From Chromobacterium vaccinii (lineage in GTDB: Bacteria; Pseudomonadota; Gammaproteobacteria; Burkholderiales; Chromobacteriaceae), in NCBI RefSeq assembly GCF_000971335.1, contig NZ_JZJL01000041.1, positions 1 to 46,596 of the forward strand: a stretch of DNA of 46,596 bases. The letters run 5' to 3'. The notes beneath the pieces are model-generated. The model was not told where the DNA came from and searched no databases. It saw only the letters and a list, made by a program, of their open reading frames with translations. Shown piece after piece: positions 1-8,679 of the stretch. The first letter of the stretch is position 1. Each line of letters opens with the position of its first letter. The translations under genes and the position numbers were made by a program.

Positions 1-2
1 GT

Positions 3-79
3 TGGCGGAGTGGACGGGACTCGAACCCGCGACCCCCGGCGTGACAGGCCGGTATTCTAACCAACTGAACTACCACTCC
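3..79 (-). tRNA. tRNA-Asp (GTC anticodon)
   Basis: Read on the minus strand this is a 77-nt cloverleaf with an encoded CCA end. The acceptor stem GGAGTGG pairs with CCACTCC, and the T-arm GGTTCGAGTCC is canonical. The anticodon loop CTGTCAC gives GTC, so the tRNA decodes aspartate codons. It lies 12 nt downstream of tRNA-Val on the same strand, so the two are probably cotranscribed. Confidence 0.96.
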
Positions 80-91
80 AGCCGAAAACTT

Positions 92-167
92 TGGTGGGCG
101 TTGACGGAGTCGAACCGCCGACATTCTGCTTGTAAGGCAGACGCTCTACCAACTGAGCTAAACGCCC
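92..167 (-). tRNA. tRNA-Val (TAC anticodon)
   Basis: This 76-nt minus-strand cloverleaf has the acceptor stem GGGCGTT paired with AACGCCC, the D-arm AGCTCAGTTGGTAGAGC, the T-arm GGTTCGACTCC and an encoded ACCA end. The anticodon loop CTTACAA gives TAC (UAC), which reads valine codons. It is the first gene of a tRNA-Val/tRNA-Asp pair. Confidence 0.96.
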
Positions 168-206
168 TGAATTCGTTTCGCTGCTTGCGTTTCAGCGAGG
201 AGGCGA

Positions 207-235
207 ATTAAAGCACAGGGTTTAAGCTCGCGCAA
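207..235 (-). promoter_or_regulatory. candidate promoter of the tRNA-Val/tRNA-Asp unit
   Basis: On the minus strand a TTGCGC -35-like box (230-235) is followed after exactly 17 bp by a TTTAAT -10-like box (207-212). A start near 200 would give a leader of about 33 nt before tRNA-Val. It was found by eye and is the best-spaced candidate in the short space before accA. Confidence 0.45.
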
Positions 236-378
236 GTGCTGGGGGGAAGTTTTTTTGCGGAAAGCGCCGATTTTGAATATTTGCTCCAATTTTTCGGCTT
301 TTTGCCGGGTCTGCGGGTGACGGCTGCTTCGCGCCTCATGTATCATGCCGCGATTAGGTTTGACGGATGATTGTAAGA

Positions 379-1344
379 ATGAAGCCGACCTTTCTCGATT
401 TTGAGCAACCGATTGCCGAGCTCGAGAACAAAATTGAAGAGCTGCGTTTCGTGCAGGACGACTCCGTGCTGGATATCTCCGAAGAGATCGCCCGCCTGCA
501 GAAGAAGAGCCTGGAACTGACCAAGACGCTATACGCAAAGTTGACGCCTTCGCAGATCGCGATGGTGGCTCGCCATCCGCAGCGTCCTTATACGCTGGAT
601 TACATCCAGGCCATCTTCACCGATTTCGAAGAGCTGCACGGCGACCGCGCGTTCGCCGACGATGCCGCCATCGTCGGCGGCCTTGCCCGTTTCAACGGCC
701 AGTCCGTGGTGGTGATCGGCCAGCAAAAGGGCCGCGACACCAAGGAAAAGATCCGCCGCAATTTCGGCATGCCGCATCCGGAAGGCTATCGCAAGGCCCT
801 GCGCCTGATGAAGCTGGCCGAGAAGTTCGGCATTCCGGTGATGACTTTTGTCGATACCGCCGGCGCCTGGCCGGGCATTGGCGCGGAAGAGCGCAGCCAG
901 TCCGAAGCCATTGGGCGCAACCTGTATGAAATGACTCGCCTGCGCGTGCCCATCATCGTCACCGTGATCGGCGAGGGTGGCTCCGGCGGCGCTTTGGCCA
1001 TCGCAGTGGGCGACCACGTCAATATGTTGCAGTACGCCACCTATTCGGTGATTTCGCCGGAAGGCTGCGCATCCATCCTGTGGAAGACGGCAGAGCGCGC
1101 GTCCGACGCCGCCGAGGCGCTGGGCATCACCGCGCCGCGCCTGAAGACTTTGGGCCTGATCGATCGCGTGGTCACAGAGCCGGTGGGCGGCGCCCATCGC
1201 GACCATGCGCAGATGATGGCCACCTTGAAGCGCGTATTGCAGGACGAGATGAAGGACGTGCAATCCAAACCGATGGATGCGCTGCTGAAAGAGCGTTTCG
1301 ACCGCCTGATGAGCTATGGCCGCTTCAAGGAAGACGCAGCCTGA
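379..1344 (+). CDS. accA: acetyl-CoA carboxylase carboxyltransferase subunit alpha
   Basis: AccA is the alpha subunit of the carboxyltransferase of acetyl-CoA carboxylase. With AccD it moves the carboxyl group from biotin on AccB to acetyl-CoA, giving malonyl-CoA for fatty acid synthesis in the cytoplasm. The 321-residue protein shows the conserved N-terminus [12 protein letters not shown], the [11 protein letters not shown] segment, [16 protein letters not shown], and the crotonase-fold [11 protein letters not shown] loop followed by [15 protein letters not shown]. An ATG at 367 is in frame, but family proteins begin right before the FLDFEQP motif, so 379 is preferred; neither start has a strong ribosome binding site. 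The length is normal for the family. The end overlaps the start of tilS by 29 nt, suggesting cotranscription. Confidence 0.97.
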   Translation: MKPTFLDFEQPIAELENKIEELRFVQDDSVLDISEEIARLQKKSLELTKTLYAKLTPSQIAMVARHPQRPYTLDYIQAIFTDFEELHGDRAFADDAAIVGGLARFNGQSVVVIGQQKGRDTKEKIRRNFGMPHPEGYRKALRLMKLAEKFGIPVMTFVDTAGAWPGIGAEERSQSEAIGRNLYEMTRLRVPIIVTVIGEGGSGGALAIAVGDHVNMLQYATYSVISPEGCASILWKTAERASDAAEALGITAPRLKTLGLIDRVVTEPVGGAHRDHAQMMATLKRVLQDEMKDVQSKPMDALLKERFDRLMSYGRFKEDAA

Positions 1345-2653
1345 GCTGGCGGACAGCCTGATCAAGCACTGGCCGGACGAATTGTCCGGCCTTTTCGCTT
1401 TTGAGGTCGGGCTTTCCGGCGGACTGGACTCGGTGGCGCTGTTGTCGCTGCTGTGCGAGGCGCGCGAGCGGCGGCCGGCGCTCGCGCTGTCCGCCGTGCA
1501 TGTCCACCATGGCTTGAGCCCCAACGCCGACGCGTGGGCTGGGCATTGCCAGTCCTTGTGCGACGCTCTGGGCGTGTCTTTGCGCATCGAGCGGGTGCAG
1601 GTGCGCGCCGGCGGCGGCGAAAGCGTCGAAGCCGCGGCGCGCGAGGCGCGTTACGCGGCCTACCGGCTTTCCGCCGCCAGCGTGATCGCGCTGGCCCATC
1701 ATCAGGATGACCAAGCCGAAACCGTATTGCTGCAGCTGTTGCGCGGCGGCGGCGCGCGCGCGCTGGCGGCGATGCCGGCGCTGCGCGAGCTGTCGGCCGG
1801 CAAGCTGCTGTGGCGGCCGCTGCTGGAGATTCCCCGCGCGCGGCTGGAGGCTTATGTCCGGGAGCGGGGGCTGTCCTGGGTCGACGACGAAAGCAATCTG
1901 GACACCCGTTATCGCCGCAACCTGCTGCGGCACGACATCCTGCCGCGGTTGGAGCGGGCGCTGCCCCATTACCGCAGCCATCTGGCGCGCGCGGCGATGC
2001 TGCAGGCGGATGCCGCGGCCATCCTGGACGAAGTGGCGCGCCAGGATCTGGGAGCCTGCCAGACCGAAAACGGGCTGGATTGCGCGCAGCTGCTGGCGCT
2101 GTCCGCGCCGCGCCGGCGCCAGGTTTTGCTGGCTTGGCTGGATGCGCAGGGCTGGCCGGCGCCGGAGCCGGGCGCTTTGCTGGAGTTTCTGCGGCAGGCC
2201 GAGCATGCGGATCAGGGCGCCAGCCCGGTTTTGACGTTGCCGCAGGGCTGCTTGTTGCGTTTTGCCGATACTGTGCAGGCCTGGCCTAAAGCACTGGCGG
2301 AACCGCCGGCCTTCACGGCGCTGTTGTGGCGCGGCGGCGACGCTCAGCCGCTGTCTGAGTGGGGCGGCGAGCTGGCTTGGGAGTGGCGCGATCACGGCTT
2401 GCCGGAGGCCTTGCTGGCGAGCGGCGCCAGTCTGGCGCCGCGCCGGGGCGGCGAGAAACTGTCCGCCCGGGTGGGGCGCCGCGAGGTGAAGGACCTGTTT
2501 CGCGAGGCCGGGGTGCCGCCGTTGCTGCGCCGCCGCTGGCCGTTGCTGTACGGCGCGGATGGCGAACTGCTGGCGGTGCCTGGCATCGCCGTATCTCACC
2601 GTTTGGCGATGGAGGCCGGTTGGTGGCCGGTATGGCGTCCGGCTAGCCTCTGA
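1316..2653 (+). CDS. tilS: tRNA(Ile)-lysidine synthetase
   Basis: TilS uses ATP to attach lysine to cytidine 34 of tRNA-Ile(CAU). This changes its charging identity from methionine to isoleucine and its decoding to AUA. The PP-loop ATPase motif SGGLDS sits at about residues 34-39, followed by [14 protein letters not shown] and the [22 protein letters not shown] segment typical of the catalytic domain. [16 protein letters not shown] follows, and the C-terminal TilS domain ([27 protein letters not shown]) completes a normal 445-residue protein. The ATG at 1316 lies inside the end of accA in another frame. The only later in-frame candidates before the PP-loop are weak non-ATG codons, so the exact start is uncertain. 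The accA-tilS neighbourhood is common in proteobacteria. Confidence 0.95.
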   Translation: MAASRKTQPELADSLIKHWPDELSGLFAFEVGLSGGLDSVALLSLLCEARERRPALALSAVHVHHGLSPNADAWAGHCQSLCDALGVSLRIERVQVRAGGGESVEAAAREARYAAYRLSAASVIALAHHQDDQAETVLLQLLRGGGARALAAMPALRELSAGKLLWRPLLEIPRARLEAYVRERGLSWVDDESNLDTRYRRNLLRHDILPRLERALPHYRSHLARAAMLQADAAAILDEVARQDLGACQTENGLDCAQLLALSAPRRRQVLLAWLDAQGWPAPEPGALLEFLRQAEHADQGASPVLTLPQGCLLRFADTVQAWPKALAEPPAFTALLWRGGDAQPLSEWGGELAWEWRDHGLPEALLASGASLAPRRGGEKLSARVGRREVKDLFREAGVPPLLRRRWPLLYGADGELLAVPGIAVSHRLAMEAGWWPVWRPASL

Positions 2654-2908
2654 CCGATCGCCCGCGCAAAGGACGCTTGCTCCCATTCTTCCTGTTTCCA
2701 CCGCTTTCGCGCGATGGCCGGCGCGCCGAAGCTCGATTCTGCGGCGGCGTGTTCATGTCCGCCGCGGCCTCTGCCTTGGTATTTTCGCCGAGAAGGCAAT
2801 CCTGATGGAATATTTCTTGCTGCTTAATGGGGGCGTTGCCTGCAAATCCTCACCGAGAGCCTGAGCCCAGGCGCGTTGTCGGCGGCGCTTAATCGTTAGG
2901 AGGCTGCC

Positions 2909-3535
2909 ATGCGACTGGATCGGGTCTATGCGCAGAGCGGCGTGAGTCCATCAAGCGCAAAACCGGCAAATCTTGCCGGCAAGAATCATGACAATGAATT
3001 CGCCACATCGCTGGAGCAGGCCCACCGGCAACTGGCCGGCAGCGCGCCGACCGTGCGGCCGCCGCCAGTTCACGATGGCCCGCTGAACGACGAGGATGTC
3101 AAATGGCTGCTGCCGTCGCGGGAGGGCGTCGCCTTGCATGGAGAATATGTCCGCCAGTTGCTGGCGGATGCGATGACTCGGGCCGGTTTGCCGATGAATC
3201 CCTCGGTTCAGATTGCCAGCGTGGAGGACGGGAAGGTGACGCTGTCCGGCAAGCGGGCCGATCTGGCGCGCATCGAGCAGCTGTGCAACCAGAATCAGGA
3301 GCTGAACAGCGCCATTTGCAATCTGCACGTGATCGCGGCCGGCGTGCCGGCAATGGATGAATTCGGCGACTATATCCGAGACTGGTACCGGGCGAGCAAC
3401 GACGCAGAACGGATGGCGGTGTACCGTCATTACACGTCGAGCATGCCTGCTCCGTCGAAGGTGGAAATTTCCCTGAGCGGCAGCGCTGTCAGCGTGAGCG
3501 TCAACGGCGAGGCGATGCCGCAGATGCAAGCCTGA
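2909..3535 (+). CDS. hypothetical protein, 208 residues
   Basis: I do not recognise this protein. It is real by several signs: a strong ribosome binding site (TAGGAGG) 6 nt before the ATG, GC-rich third positions and a terminator right after the stop. The first ~60 residues are polar and proline/alanine-rich without a signal peptide. The middle (about residues 65-150) looks like a compact alpha/beta region. Near the C-terminus, residues ~180-200 alternate hydrophobic and polar residues (KVEISLSGSAVSVSVNGEA), as in beta strands. There are no membrane segments. It is separated from tilS by 255 bp in which I see no gene, so it is probably transcribed alone. It could be a cytoplasmic or type III-related small protein, but nothing seen decides this. 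Confidence 0.75.
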   Translation: MRLDRVYAQSGVSPSSAKPANLAGKNHDNEFATSLEQAHRQLAGSAPTVRPPPVHDGPLNDEDVKWLLPSREGVALHGEYVRQLLADAMTRAGLPMNPSVQIASVEDGKVTLSGKRADLARIEQLCNQNQELNSAICNLHVIAAGVPAMDEFGDYIRDWYRASNDAERMAVYRHYTSSMPAPSKVEISLSGSAVSVSVNGEAMPQMQA

Positions 3536-3545
3536 TCCGAAAAGA

Positions 3546-3570
3546 AACAGGCCGGAATATCCGGCCTGTT
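3546..3570. terminator. bidirectional terminator between the 208-residue gene and the TonB receptor
   Basis: An 11-bp perfect stem (AACAGGCCGGA / TCCGGCCTGTT) encloses the loop ATA. T-rich tails follow on both strands (TTCTTAT on plus, TTTCTTTT on minus). It sits between two convergent genes and can end both. Confidence 0.85.
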
Positions 3571-3590
3571 CTTATCGGGCGGGCTGATGA

Positions 3591-5942
3591 TTACAGATCG
3601 ACCTGCATCGTCACCGCCACGCTGCGCGGCGCGCCAAGGTTGTAGCGCACGGTATCGGCGGCATTGACCTTGTACGAGCTCGGGATGCGGTAGCTGGTGC
3701 TGAACATATTGCTGAGGTTCAGCTTCAGCGTCGGGTTTTTCAGCATGCCCATATTGCCGAAGCGGTAGCCGGCATCCAGGTCCACCGTCGTGTACTCCGG
3801 CACCACCTCGTCGTTGACCAGGGTGGCGAACTGCTTGCCGGTGTGCTTGACGTCGGCGCGGACGTACCAGGCGCCCGGCGAGTATTGCAGCGACAGCGCG
3901 GCCATCCAGCGCGGCGTCATCGGGAAGTCGTTGCCCTGGGTCTGCAGCAAGGTGTTGTTGCCGGACGCGTCCTTCCAGTTCAGGTTGTTTTGGATTTGGC
4001 TGTGGTTGCTGGTGAGCGAGGCGTAGGCGCTCCAGCCCTTGACCGGCACGGTGCCCAGCTCGATCTCGCCGCCCCAGGTGTGCACGCCGCCGGCGTTGAT
4101 GTTCACCGATTTCAGCGTGACCGGGTCATAGGAGTTGGCCTGGCGGTTGCTGAAGTCCACGTTGAACAGCGAGCCGCTGAGCGTCAGGATGTCGCCCTGC
4201 CAGCGGTAGCCCAGGTCGGTATTGACCGAGGTTTCCGGCACCACGTCGTTGGTCATCACCACCTGGCCGTTGATCACCTGCACATTGCCGTTGCTGCTGC
4301 TGTAGGCGTAGTTCGGCACCGCGCGGTAGTTCTTGGTGATGTTGAAGAACACTTGCTGCTTGGGCGTCAGGAAGTAGCGCATGCCGAAGCTGGGCAGGGT
4401 TTCGCGGTAGGTCTTGTTGATCGTGTAGTCGTAGGCCGCCGCGCAGGTTTTGCTGGAGGCGCCGCAGCCGTCGTTGGCGTGGTTGGTGAACTGGCGCTTG
4501 ATCTGCGGCGTGCGCAGGCCGGCGTTGATGCCCAGGCGATCGTCCAGGAAGTTGAAGGTGCCGATGGCGAACAGCTGGGTGGCGGTGCTGACGGTTTCCC
4601 AATCGCGGTACTGGTACAGGCTGCCGTCCGGCCGGGTGAGCAGATTGGACCGCATCCACGGGTCTTGCGGGCTGCCGTCGGCGTTGGTCAGGCTTGCCGG
4701 TCCGGTTTGGACGTGCTGGGCGCGTTCGTACCATACGCCGGCCTGCAGCAGGTGGTTGCCCAGGCTTTGCTCCATGGTGACGGTGATGCCGGGGCGGCGG
4801 GTGCGGGTGATGCTGCTGCCGTTGACCACGATGGTGTCCAGCGTGTCGCCGTCGCCGTTCAGATCCTTGGCCGCGGTGTCGGCATGGGCGGCCTTGTTCA
4901 GGAAGGCGCTTTCGGACTGCGTCTGCTGGCTGGTGGCGCCGCCGTAGCCGTACCAGAAGTAAGGCTGGATCTTGACGCGGGTGTCCGGACCGAGCTTCAG
5001 CACGGCGTCGACCTTGGCGATCACGTTCTCAAACGGGTTTTGCTGCAGCTGATAATAGGCGGGAGTCGGCCCGGTTTCCTTCTGCGCGGTGCCGTTCTTC
5101 GGCGTCAGATGCCCCGGGATGAAGTTGGTGGCGTAATCATAGCCATAGCCGGTTTGCTGCAGCTGCTGCAGCGTCGGGGTGCCGAAAGCGTTGCCGATCT
5201 GGCGGTTGTACAGCAGGGACGCGTTGATGTAGCCGCCGCTGAAATCGTAGCGGATGCCGGTGTCCACGTGGTCGCGCTTCATGCCGCCGGCGCCTTTCCA
5301 CTTGTCGGTTTCGCTGTGCGAATAGCTGGCGAAGGCGCGGGCCTTGCCGTCGGCGAACAGGCCGGTGTCGCCGCGGATGTAAGTGCGCTGAAGGCTGTTG
5401 CTGCCCAGGCTCTGGGCGATGCGTACGCGGCGCTCCTTTTCCGGATCGCAGGTGACGAAGCTCATATTGCCGCCGCTGGCGCCCATGTGCGGCGCGTCGG
5501 TGTCGCTGGAGCCCTGGGTGACCGAGCCCTGGCACAGGTTTTCCAGGTCGACGAATTCCTGCGGATAGACGCTGTAGCTGCCGGAGTCGTTGACCGGCAC
5601 GCCGTTGATGGTGACGCCGATTTGATCGGAGTTGAAGCCGCGTATGGTCAGCGCGCCGCCGAACATGCCGGTGTTGTCCTGGCTGGAGGCGTTGACGCCG
5701 GGCAGCATGTTGATGCCCTGATAGATGTTGGAGGTCGGGCTTTGTTTCTCCAGCGCGGCCTTGCTGACGTCGCTGCGCGCGCGCGCGCCTTCCTGCTGCT
5801 GCAGCAATCCCACGCCCAGCTTGTCGCCGGCGCCGGTGATGGTGACGGTTTGCAGCTGGGTTTCCTCCGCGAGCGAGGCCTGGCTGGCCAGGGCCGCGAG
5901 CACGGCCAGAGTCAAGGGGCGCAAGTATGCCTTCTTATCCAT
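3591..5942 (-). CDS. TonB-dependent outer-membrane receptor
   Basis: This is a TonB-dependent receptor: a 22-strand outer-membrane barrel with an N-terminal plug that imports a ligand using TonB/ExbBD energy. The ligand is not evident. The start at 5942 gives a typical signal peptide (MDKKAYLRPLTLAVLAALASQASLA) and has AGGA 7 nt upstream; a longer reading frame upstream is AT-rich leader and is rejected. After cleavage comes a TonB-box-like stretch (TQLQTVTITGA). The plug domain follows (about residues 45-170) with GGALTIRGFNSDQIGVTINGVPVNDSG, then the barrel. The C-terminus ends VAVTMQVDL, so the usual terminal aromatic is leucine. The length, 783 residues, is normal. No siderophore synthesis or ABC genes are adjacent, so iron-siderophore uptake is only the default guess. 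Confidence 0.93.
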   Translation of the reverse strand: MDKKAYLRPLTLAVLAALASQASLAEETQLQTVTITGAGDKLGVGLLQQQEGARARSDVSKAALEKQSPTSNIYQGINMLPGVNASSQDNTGMFGGALTIRGFNSDQIGVTINGVPVNDSGSYSVYPQEFVDLENLCQGSVTQGSSDTDAPHMGASGGNMSFVTCDPEKERRVRIAQSLGSNSLQRTYIRGDTGLFADGKARAFASYSHSETDKWKGAGGMKRDHVDTGIRYDFSGGYINASLLYNRQIGNAFGTPTLQQLQQTGYGYDYATNFIPGHLTPKNGTAQKETGPTPAYYQLQQNPFENVIAKVDAVLKLGPDTRVKIQPYFWYGYGGATSQQTQSESAFLNKAAHADTAAKDLNGDGDTLDTIVVNGSSITRTRRPGITVTMEQSLGNHLLQAGVWYERAQHVQTGPASLTNADGSPQDPWMRSNLLTRPDGSLYQYRDWETVSTATQLFAIGTFNFLDDRLGINAGLRTPQIKRQFTNHANDGCGASSKTCAAAYDYTINKTYRETLPSFGMRYFLTPKQQVFFNITKNYRAVPNYAYSSSNGNVQVINGQVVMTNDVVPETSVNTDLGYRWQGDILTLSGSLFNVDFSNRQANSYDPVTLKSVNINAGGVHTWGGEIELGTVPVKGWSAYASLTSNHSQIQNNLNWKDASGNNTLLQTQGNDFPMTPRWMAALSLQYSPGAWYVRADVKHTGKQFATLVNDEVVPEYTTVDLDAGYRFGNMGMLKNPTLKLNLSNMFSTSYRIPSSYKVNAADTVRYNLGAPRSVAVTMQVDL

Positions 5943-6569
5943 TTCATTTCCTGAGATGTAGAAAAACCAATTTTTAGTTCTTATGCATTTTTCATGCGCA
6001 GCAGCGGGCCTGCCGTCAGGCATGGGCAATTGCATGGCAAACCAAGTGGATGACTTGGGCGAGGCGGAGGGCGGGCCTTGTCCTGGCTGGAAAATTTCGC
6101 GTTCATGAGAGCCGCTGCGTACGCGTGGCGTCTAGGCGCGCTCATGTCTGGAAAATAACCAGTTCGGATTAGTTCGGCTTGTAATTATTTTCAAGCGGCA
6201 AATTTAGTCTATTGTCATTTCCATTTCAATAAACAAATATTGCAAAAAGAATAAAGAAATATGTCTTTAAATGAAGTTTATAGAGAGGAGGCCAGACTAA
6301 ATTGGGTTGTGCAGGGCAGAAAGTCGGACAAGTTTTAATAGATTGTAAAGCCGGTCGGGAGTTTGAATAAAAATTGATATGGCATCATTTTGGCTGTGGC
6401 CGCTCGATGCGTTGTCTTTCGCTAGGGAGGTGGGGAGCGACGCGGGGCGGCGGGGGAGGGCTTGACGCTGTTGGCAAGCCCGCGCCGAGACGCTGAGCGC
6501 GCCGCCGCAGGCAGCGCCCGCGTGCGGCAGAGAGGCGCAACGCAGGCTGAGGGGTTTTGTCAGCGGTTC
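5943..6569. other. 627-bp intergenic region between lpxH and the TonB receptor
   Basis: I see no gene here. The part at 6180-6300 is AT-rich and holds the best promoter candidate for the receptor. A direct repeat AGTTCGG occurs at 6161-6167 and 6171-6177, one helical turn apart. An inverted repeat GCTTG-N10-CAAGC spans 6177-6196. The part next to lpxH (6400-6569) is very GC-rich and featureless. Confidence 0.6.
6201..6229 (-). promoter_or_regulatory. candidate sigma70 promoter of the TonB receptor
   Basis: Minus strand: TTGAAA (6224-6229, one mismatch to TTGACA), a 17-bp spacer, then TAAATT (6201-6206). The predicted start near 6194 leaves a leader of about 250 nt before the ATG at 5942. The inverted repeat GCTTG-N10-CAAGC (6177-6196) lies at the predicted start point and could be an operator. 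I found no good Fur box. Confidence 0.4.
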
Positions 6570-7280
6570 TTAAGAGAGCGGCAGTTGAGCGATGCCCTGC
6601 TCATCCAGGCGCAGGTAGCCGCCGTGGTCGTCGTGCCAATCCTGGATCACCCAGCGGCTGGACGCGTCGTGAAGGTGATGGGCGGGGCGATGGGTGTGGC
6701 CATGGACCAGCGTGGGCCAGTCATGGGCGGCCAGCAGCTCGCGCACCGCGGCCTCGGTGACGTCGGAGATCGCTGTCAGGCCGGTTTGCTGCTTGTTCAT
6801 CTCGCTCTGCGCGCGGGCGTGGCGGGCGATGGCGTGGCGCTCGGCCAGCGGCTTGGCCAGCATCGCCTGTTGCCACTGCGGGTTGCGGCTCATCGCGCGG
6901 AACTGCTGGTAGGCTGCGTCGTCGGTGCACAGCGCGTCGCCGTGGCTGAGCAGGATGCGCCGGCCGTGCGCCTCGATCAGCGTCGGGTCGTCCAGCAGCC
7001 TGGCGCCGCTGCGGGCTTCGAAGCCGGCGCCCAGCAGGAAGTCGCGGTTGCCACGCATCACGTACAGCGGGGTGTCGGCGGCGAAGGCGCGCATCGCGGC
7101 CAGCGGCGCTTCCAGGTAGGGGGAGTCGTCGTCGTCTCCCACCCAGTATTCGAACAGGTCTCCCAGGATGTACAGCGCCGCGATCCGGCCGCGCCAGGCG
7201 GCGAGCGTGTCCAGGAACAACTGGTTGAGCGCCGGGGTGTCGTCGGCGAGGTGCAGGTCGGAGATGAAATGAATGGCCAT
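6570..7280 (-). CDS. lpxH: UDP-2,3-diacylglucosamine diphosphatase
   Basis: LpxH removes UMP from UDP-2,3-diacylglucosamine to give lipid X, the fourth step of lipid A synthesis, at the inner face of the cytoplasmic membrane. The 236-residue protein carries the calcineurin-like metallophosphatase motifs in order: ISDLHL at the N-terminus, GDLFEYWVGDD, GNRDF, LLSHGDALCTDD and VHGHTHRP. The ATG at 7280 (MAIHFISDLHL) matches family N-termini; the in-frame extension upstream crosses the ppiB terminator and is rejected. The gene lies downstream of ppiB on the same strand but behind a terminator, so some separate promoter activity is likely. Confidence 0.95.
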   Translation of the reverse strand: MAIHFISDLHLADDTPALNQLFLDTLAAWRGRIAALYILGDLFEYWVGDDDDSPYLEAPLAAMRAFAADTPLYVMRGNRDFLLGAGFEARSGARLLDDPTLIEAHGRRILLSHGDALCTDDAAYQQFRAMSRNPQWQQAMLAKPLAERHAIARHARAQSEMNKQQTGLTAISDVTEAAVRELLAAHDWPTLVHGHTHRPAHHLHDASSRWVIQDWHDDHGGYLRLDEQGIAQLPLS

Positions 7281-7300
7281 GGCTGCTGGTTTATCCGGGG

Positions 7301-7329
7301 AAAGACAAAGCCGGGGCGAGGCCCCGGCT
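7301..7329 (-). terminator. terminator after ppiB
   Basis: On the minus strand a 9-bp perfect stem (AGCCGGGGC / GCCCCGGCT, 7309-7329) with a 3-nt loop is followed by TTGTCTTT. It lies 20 nt past the ppiB stop and just before lpxH, so it would limit read-through into lpxH. Confidence 0.75.
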
Positions 7330-7348
7330 GGATTTTGCAAGCGGACGC

Positions 7349-7840
7349 TTAGATGACTTCCGCCTTTTGGAGCACGACGGGCTCAACCGGCACATCCTGA
7401 TGCATGCCGCTGCGGCCGGTGCGGACGGTCTTGATGCGATCCACCACTTCCTGGCCGGCCACTACCTGGCCGAATACCGCGTAGCCCCAGCCCTGGGAGC
7501 TTTCGGACTTGAAGTCCAGGAAATCGTTGTCGGAGACGTTGATGAAGAACTGGGCCGACGCCGAGTGCGGGTCCATGGTGCGGGCCATGGCGACGGTGTA
7601 GGTCTTGTTGGACAGGCCGTTGTTGGCCTCGTTCTGGATCGGGTCCCGGGTGGGCTTCTGGTTCATGTCGGCGTCGAAGCCGCCGCCCTGGATCATGAAG
7701 CCGTTGATCACGCGGTGGAAGATGGTGCCGTCGTAATGGCCGCTCTTCACGTACTCTTCGAAGTTGGCGGCGGTTTTCGGCGCCTTCTCGTGGTCCAGTT
7801 CCAGGGTGATTTCACCGAAGTTGGTCGTCAGTTTGATCAT
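7349..7840 (-). CDS. ppiB: peptidyl-prolyl cis-trans isomerase B (cytoplasmic cyclophilin)
   Basis: This cyclophilin-type PPIase speeds cis-trans isomerisation of proline peptide bonds during folding. The 163-residue protein has no signal peptide. It shows the cyclophilin core: [14 protein letters not shown] (catalytic Arg in FHRV), the [25 protein letters not shown] segment and [23 protein letters not shown] lies 7 nt before the ATG at 7840. An in-frame extension continues upstream without stops through the neighbouring cyclophilin gene, but it is out of register with that gene and is not coding. It follows the periplasmic paralogue at 7876-8433 by 35 nt, so the two probably form an operon. 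Confidence 0.96.
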   Translation of the reverse strand: MIKLTTNFGEITLELDHEKAPKTAANFEEYVKSGHYDGTIFHRVINGFMIQGGGFDADMNQKPTRDPIQNEANNGLSNKTYTVAMARTMDPHSASAQFFINVSDNDFLDFKSESSQGWGYAVFGQVVAGQEVVDRIKTVRTGRSGMHQDVPVEPVVLQKAEVI

Positions 7841-7875
7841 TGCGTTTTCCTTTGCGATGCAGCCGCGGGACGGCC

Positions 7876-8433
7876 TTACGGTTTGATGGTGACTTTTTGG
7901 ATGATGACCGGCTCGAACGGCACGTCCTGCATGCCGTTCATGCTGCCGGTGCGGAGCTTGGCGATGCGGTTGACCACATCCATGCCCTTGGTGACTTTGC
8001 CGAACACGGCGTAGCCCGCGCCCTGCGGCGTCGGCGAACTGTAATTGAGGAAGTCGTTGCCGGCGACGTTGATGAAGAACTGCGCGGTGGCGGAGTTGGG
8101 GTCCGAGGTGCGGGCCATCGCGATGGTGCCGGCGTCGTTCTTCAGGCCGTTGCTGGCCTCGTTGGCGATCGGCGGGCGGGTCGGTTTCTGGTTGAGCTTG
8201 GCGTCGAAGCCGCCGCCCTGGATCATGAAGCCGTCGATCACGCGGTGGAACACGGTGCCGTTGTAGTGGCCGGCCTTGGCGTAGGCGACGAAATTGGCGA
8301 CGGACTTGGGGGCTTTGGCCGAATCCAGCGCGATTTCGATATTGCCCTTGTTGGTGACCATCTCCGCCACCGGGGCGGCGAAGGCGAGTGCGGGCAGGGC
8401 GGCGAGGGCCAGGCTGCTGATCAGATTCTTCAT
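7876..8433 (-). CDS. ppiA: periplasmic peptidyl-prolyl cis-trans isomerase A (cyclophilin)
   Basis: This is a paralogue of the next gene with a signal peptide ([19 protein letters not shown], cleavage before APVAEM), so it should act in the periplasm. The same cyclophilin motifs are present: [38 protein letters not shown] and [15 protein letters not shown]. At 185 residues it has the normal length for bacterial exported cyclophilins. Together with ppiB it supplies one proline isomerase to each compartment, and the high similarity of the two core regions suggests tandem duplication followed by gain or loss of the signal. Confidence 0.95.
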   Translation of the reverse strand: MKNLISSLALAALPALAFAAPVAEMVTNKGNIEIALDSAKAPKSVANFVAYAKAGHYNGTVFHRVIDGFMIQGGGFDAKLNQKPTRPPIANEASNGLKNDAGTIAMARTSDPNSATAQFFINVAGNDFLNYSSPTPQGAGYAVFGKVTKGMDVVNRIAKLRTGSMNGMQDVPFEPVIIQKVTIKP

Positions 8434-8679
8434 CGTTGAATGGCTTTGCGGGCGTGTTGGGACAGGGCGCTGATTCTAGCATAGCCGCCCGCGGCCGAGG
8501 CAGGCGCCGTAGCGCGGCGGCGGGTTCGCAATGCTTAACAAAGATATGTTTTTCTCTTGCGGCGAGCGGATTTCGAGCTTAGACTCCACCCCCTAAAAGA
8601 TGCAAGCACTATCTTTTTATTCTGTTTGCATGATGCGCCGGCCCGTCCGGCGCGATTCATTTCAGGAATTCAAAATACA

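Noticed and set aside
1346-1348. CTG as start codon of tilS after the accA stop
   Set aside because: It would avoid the overlap with accA, but CTG starts are rare and there is no good ribosome site; ATG 1316 is kept with some doubt.
3843-5954. Long plus-strand open frame opposite the TonB receptor (703 codons)
   Set aside because: It is the antisense shadow of a GC-rich gene: composition is dominated by Val, Ala and Gly repeats, with no family similarity or ribosome site.
6207-6230. GAAATGGAAATG direct hexamers in the TonB receptor promoter as a Fur box
   Set aside because: By eye, only about a third of positions match the Fur consensus, too few to call.
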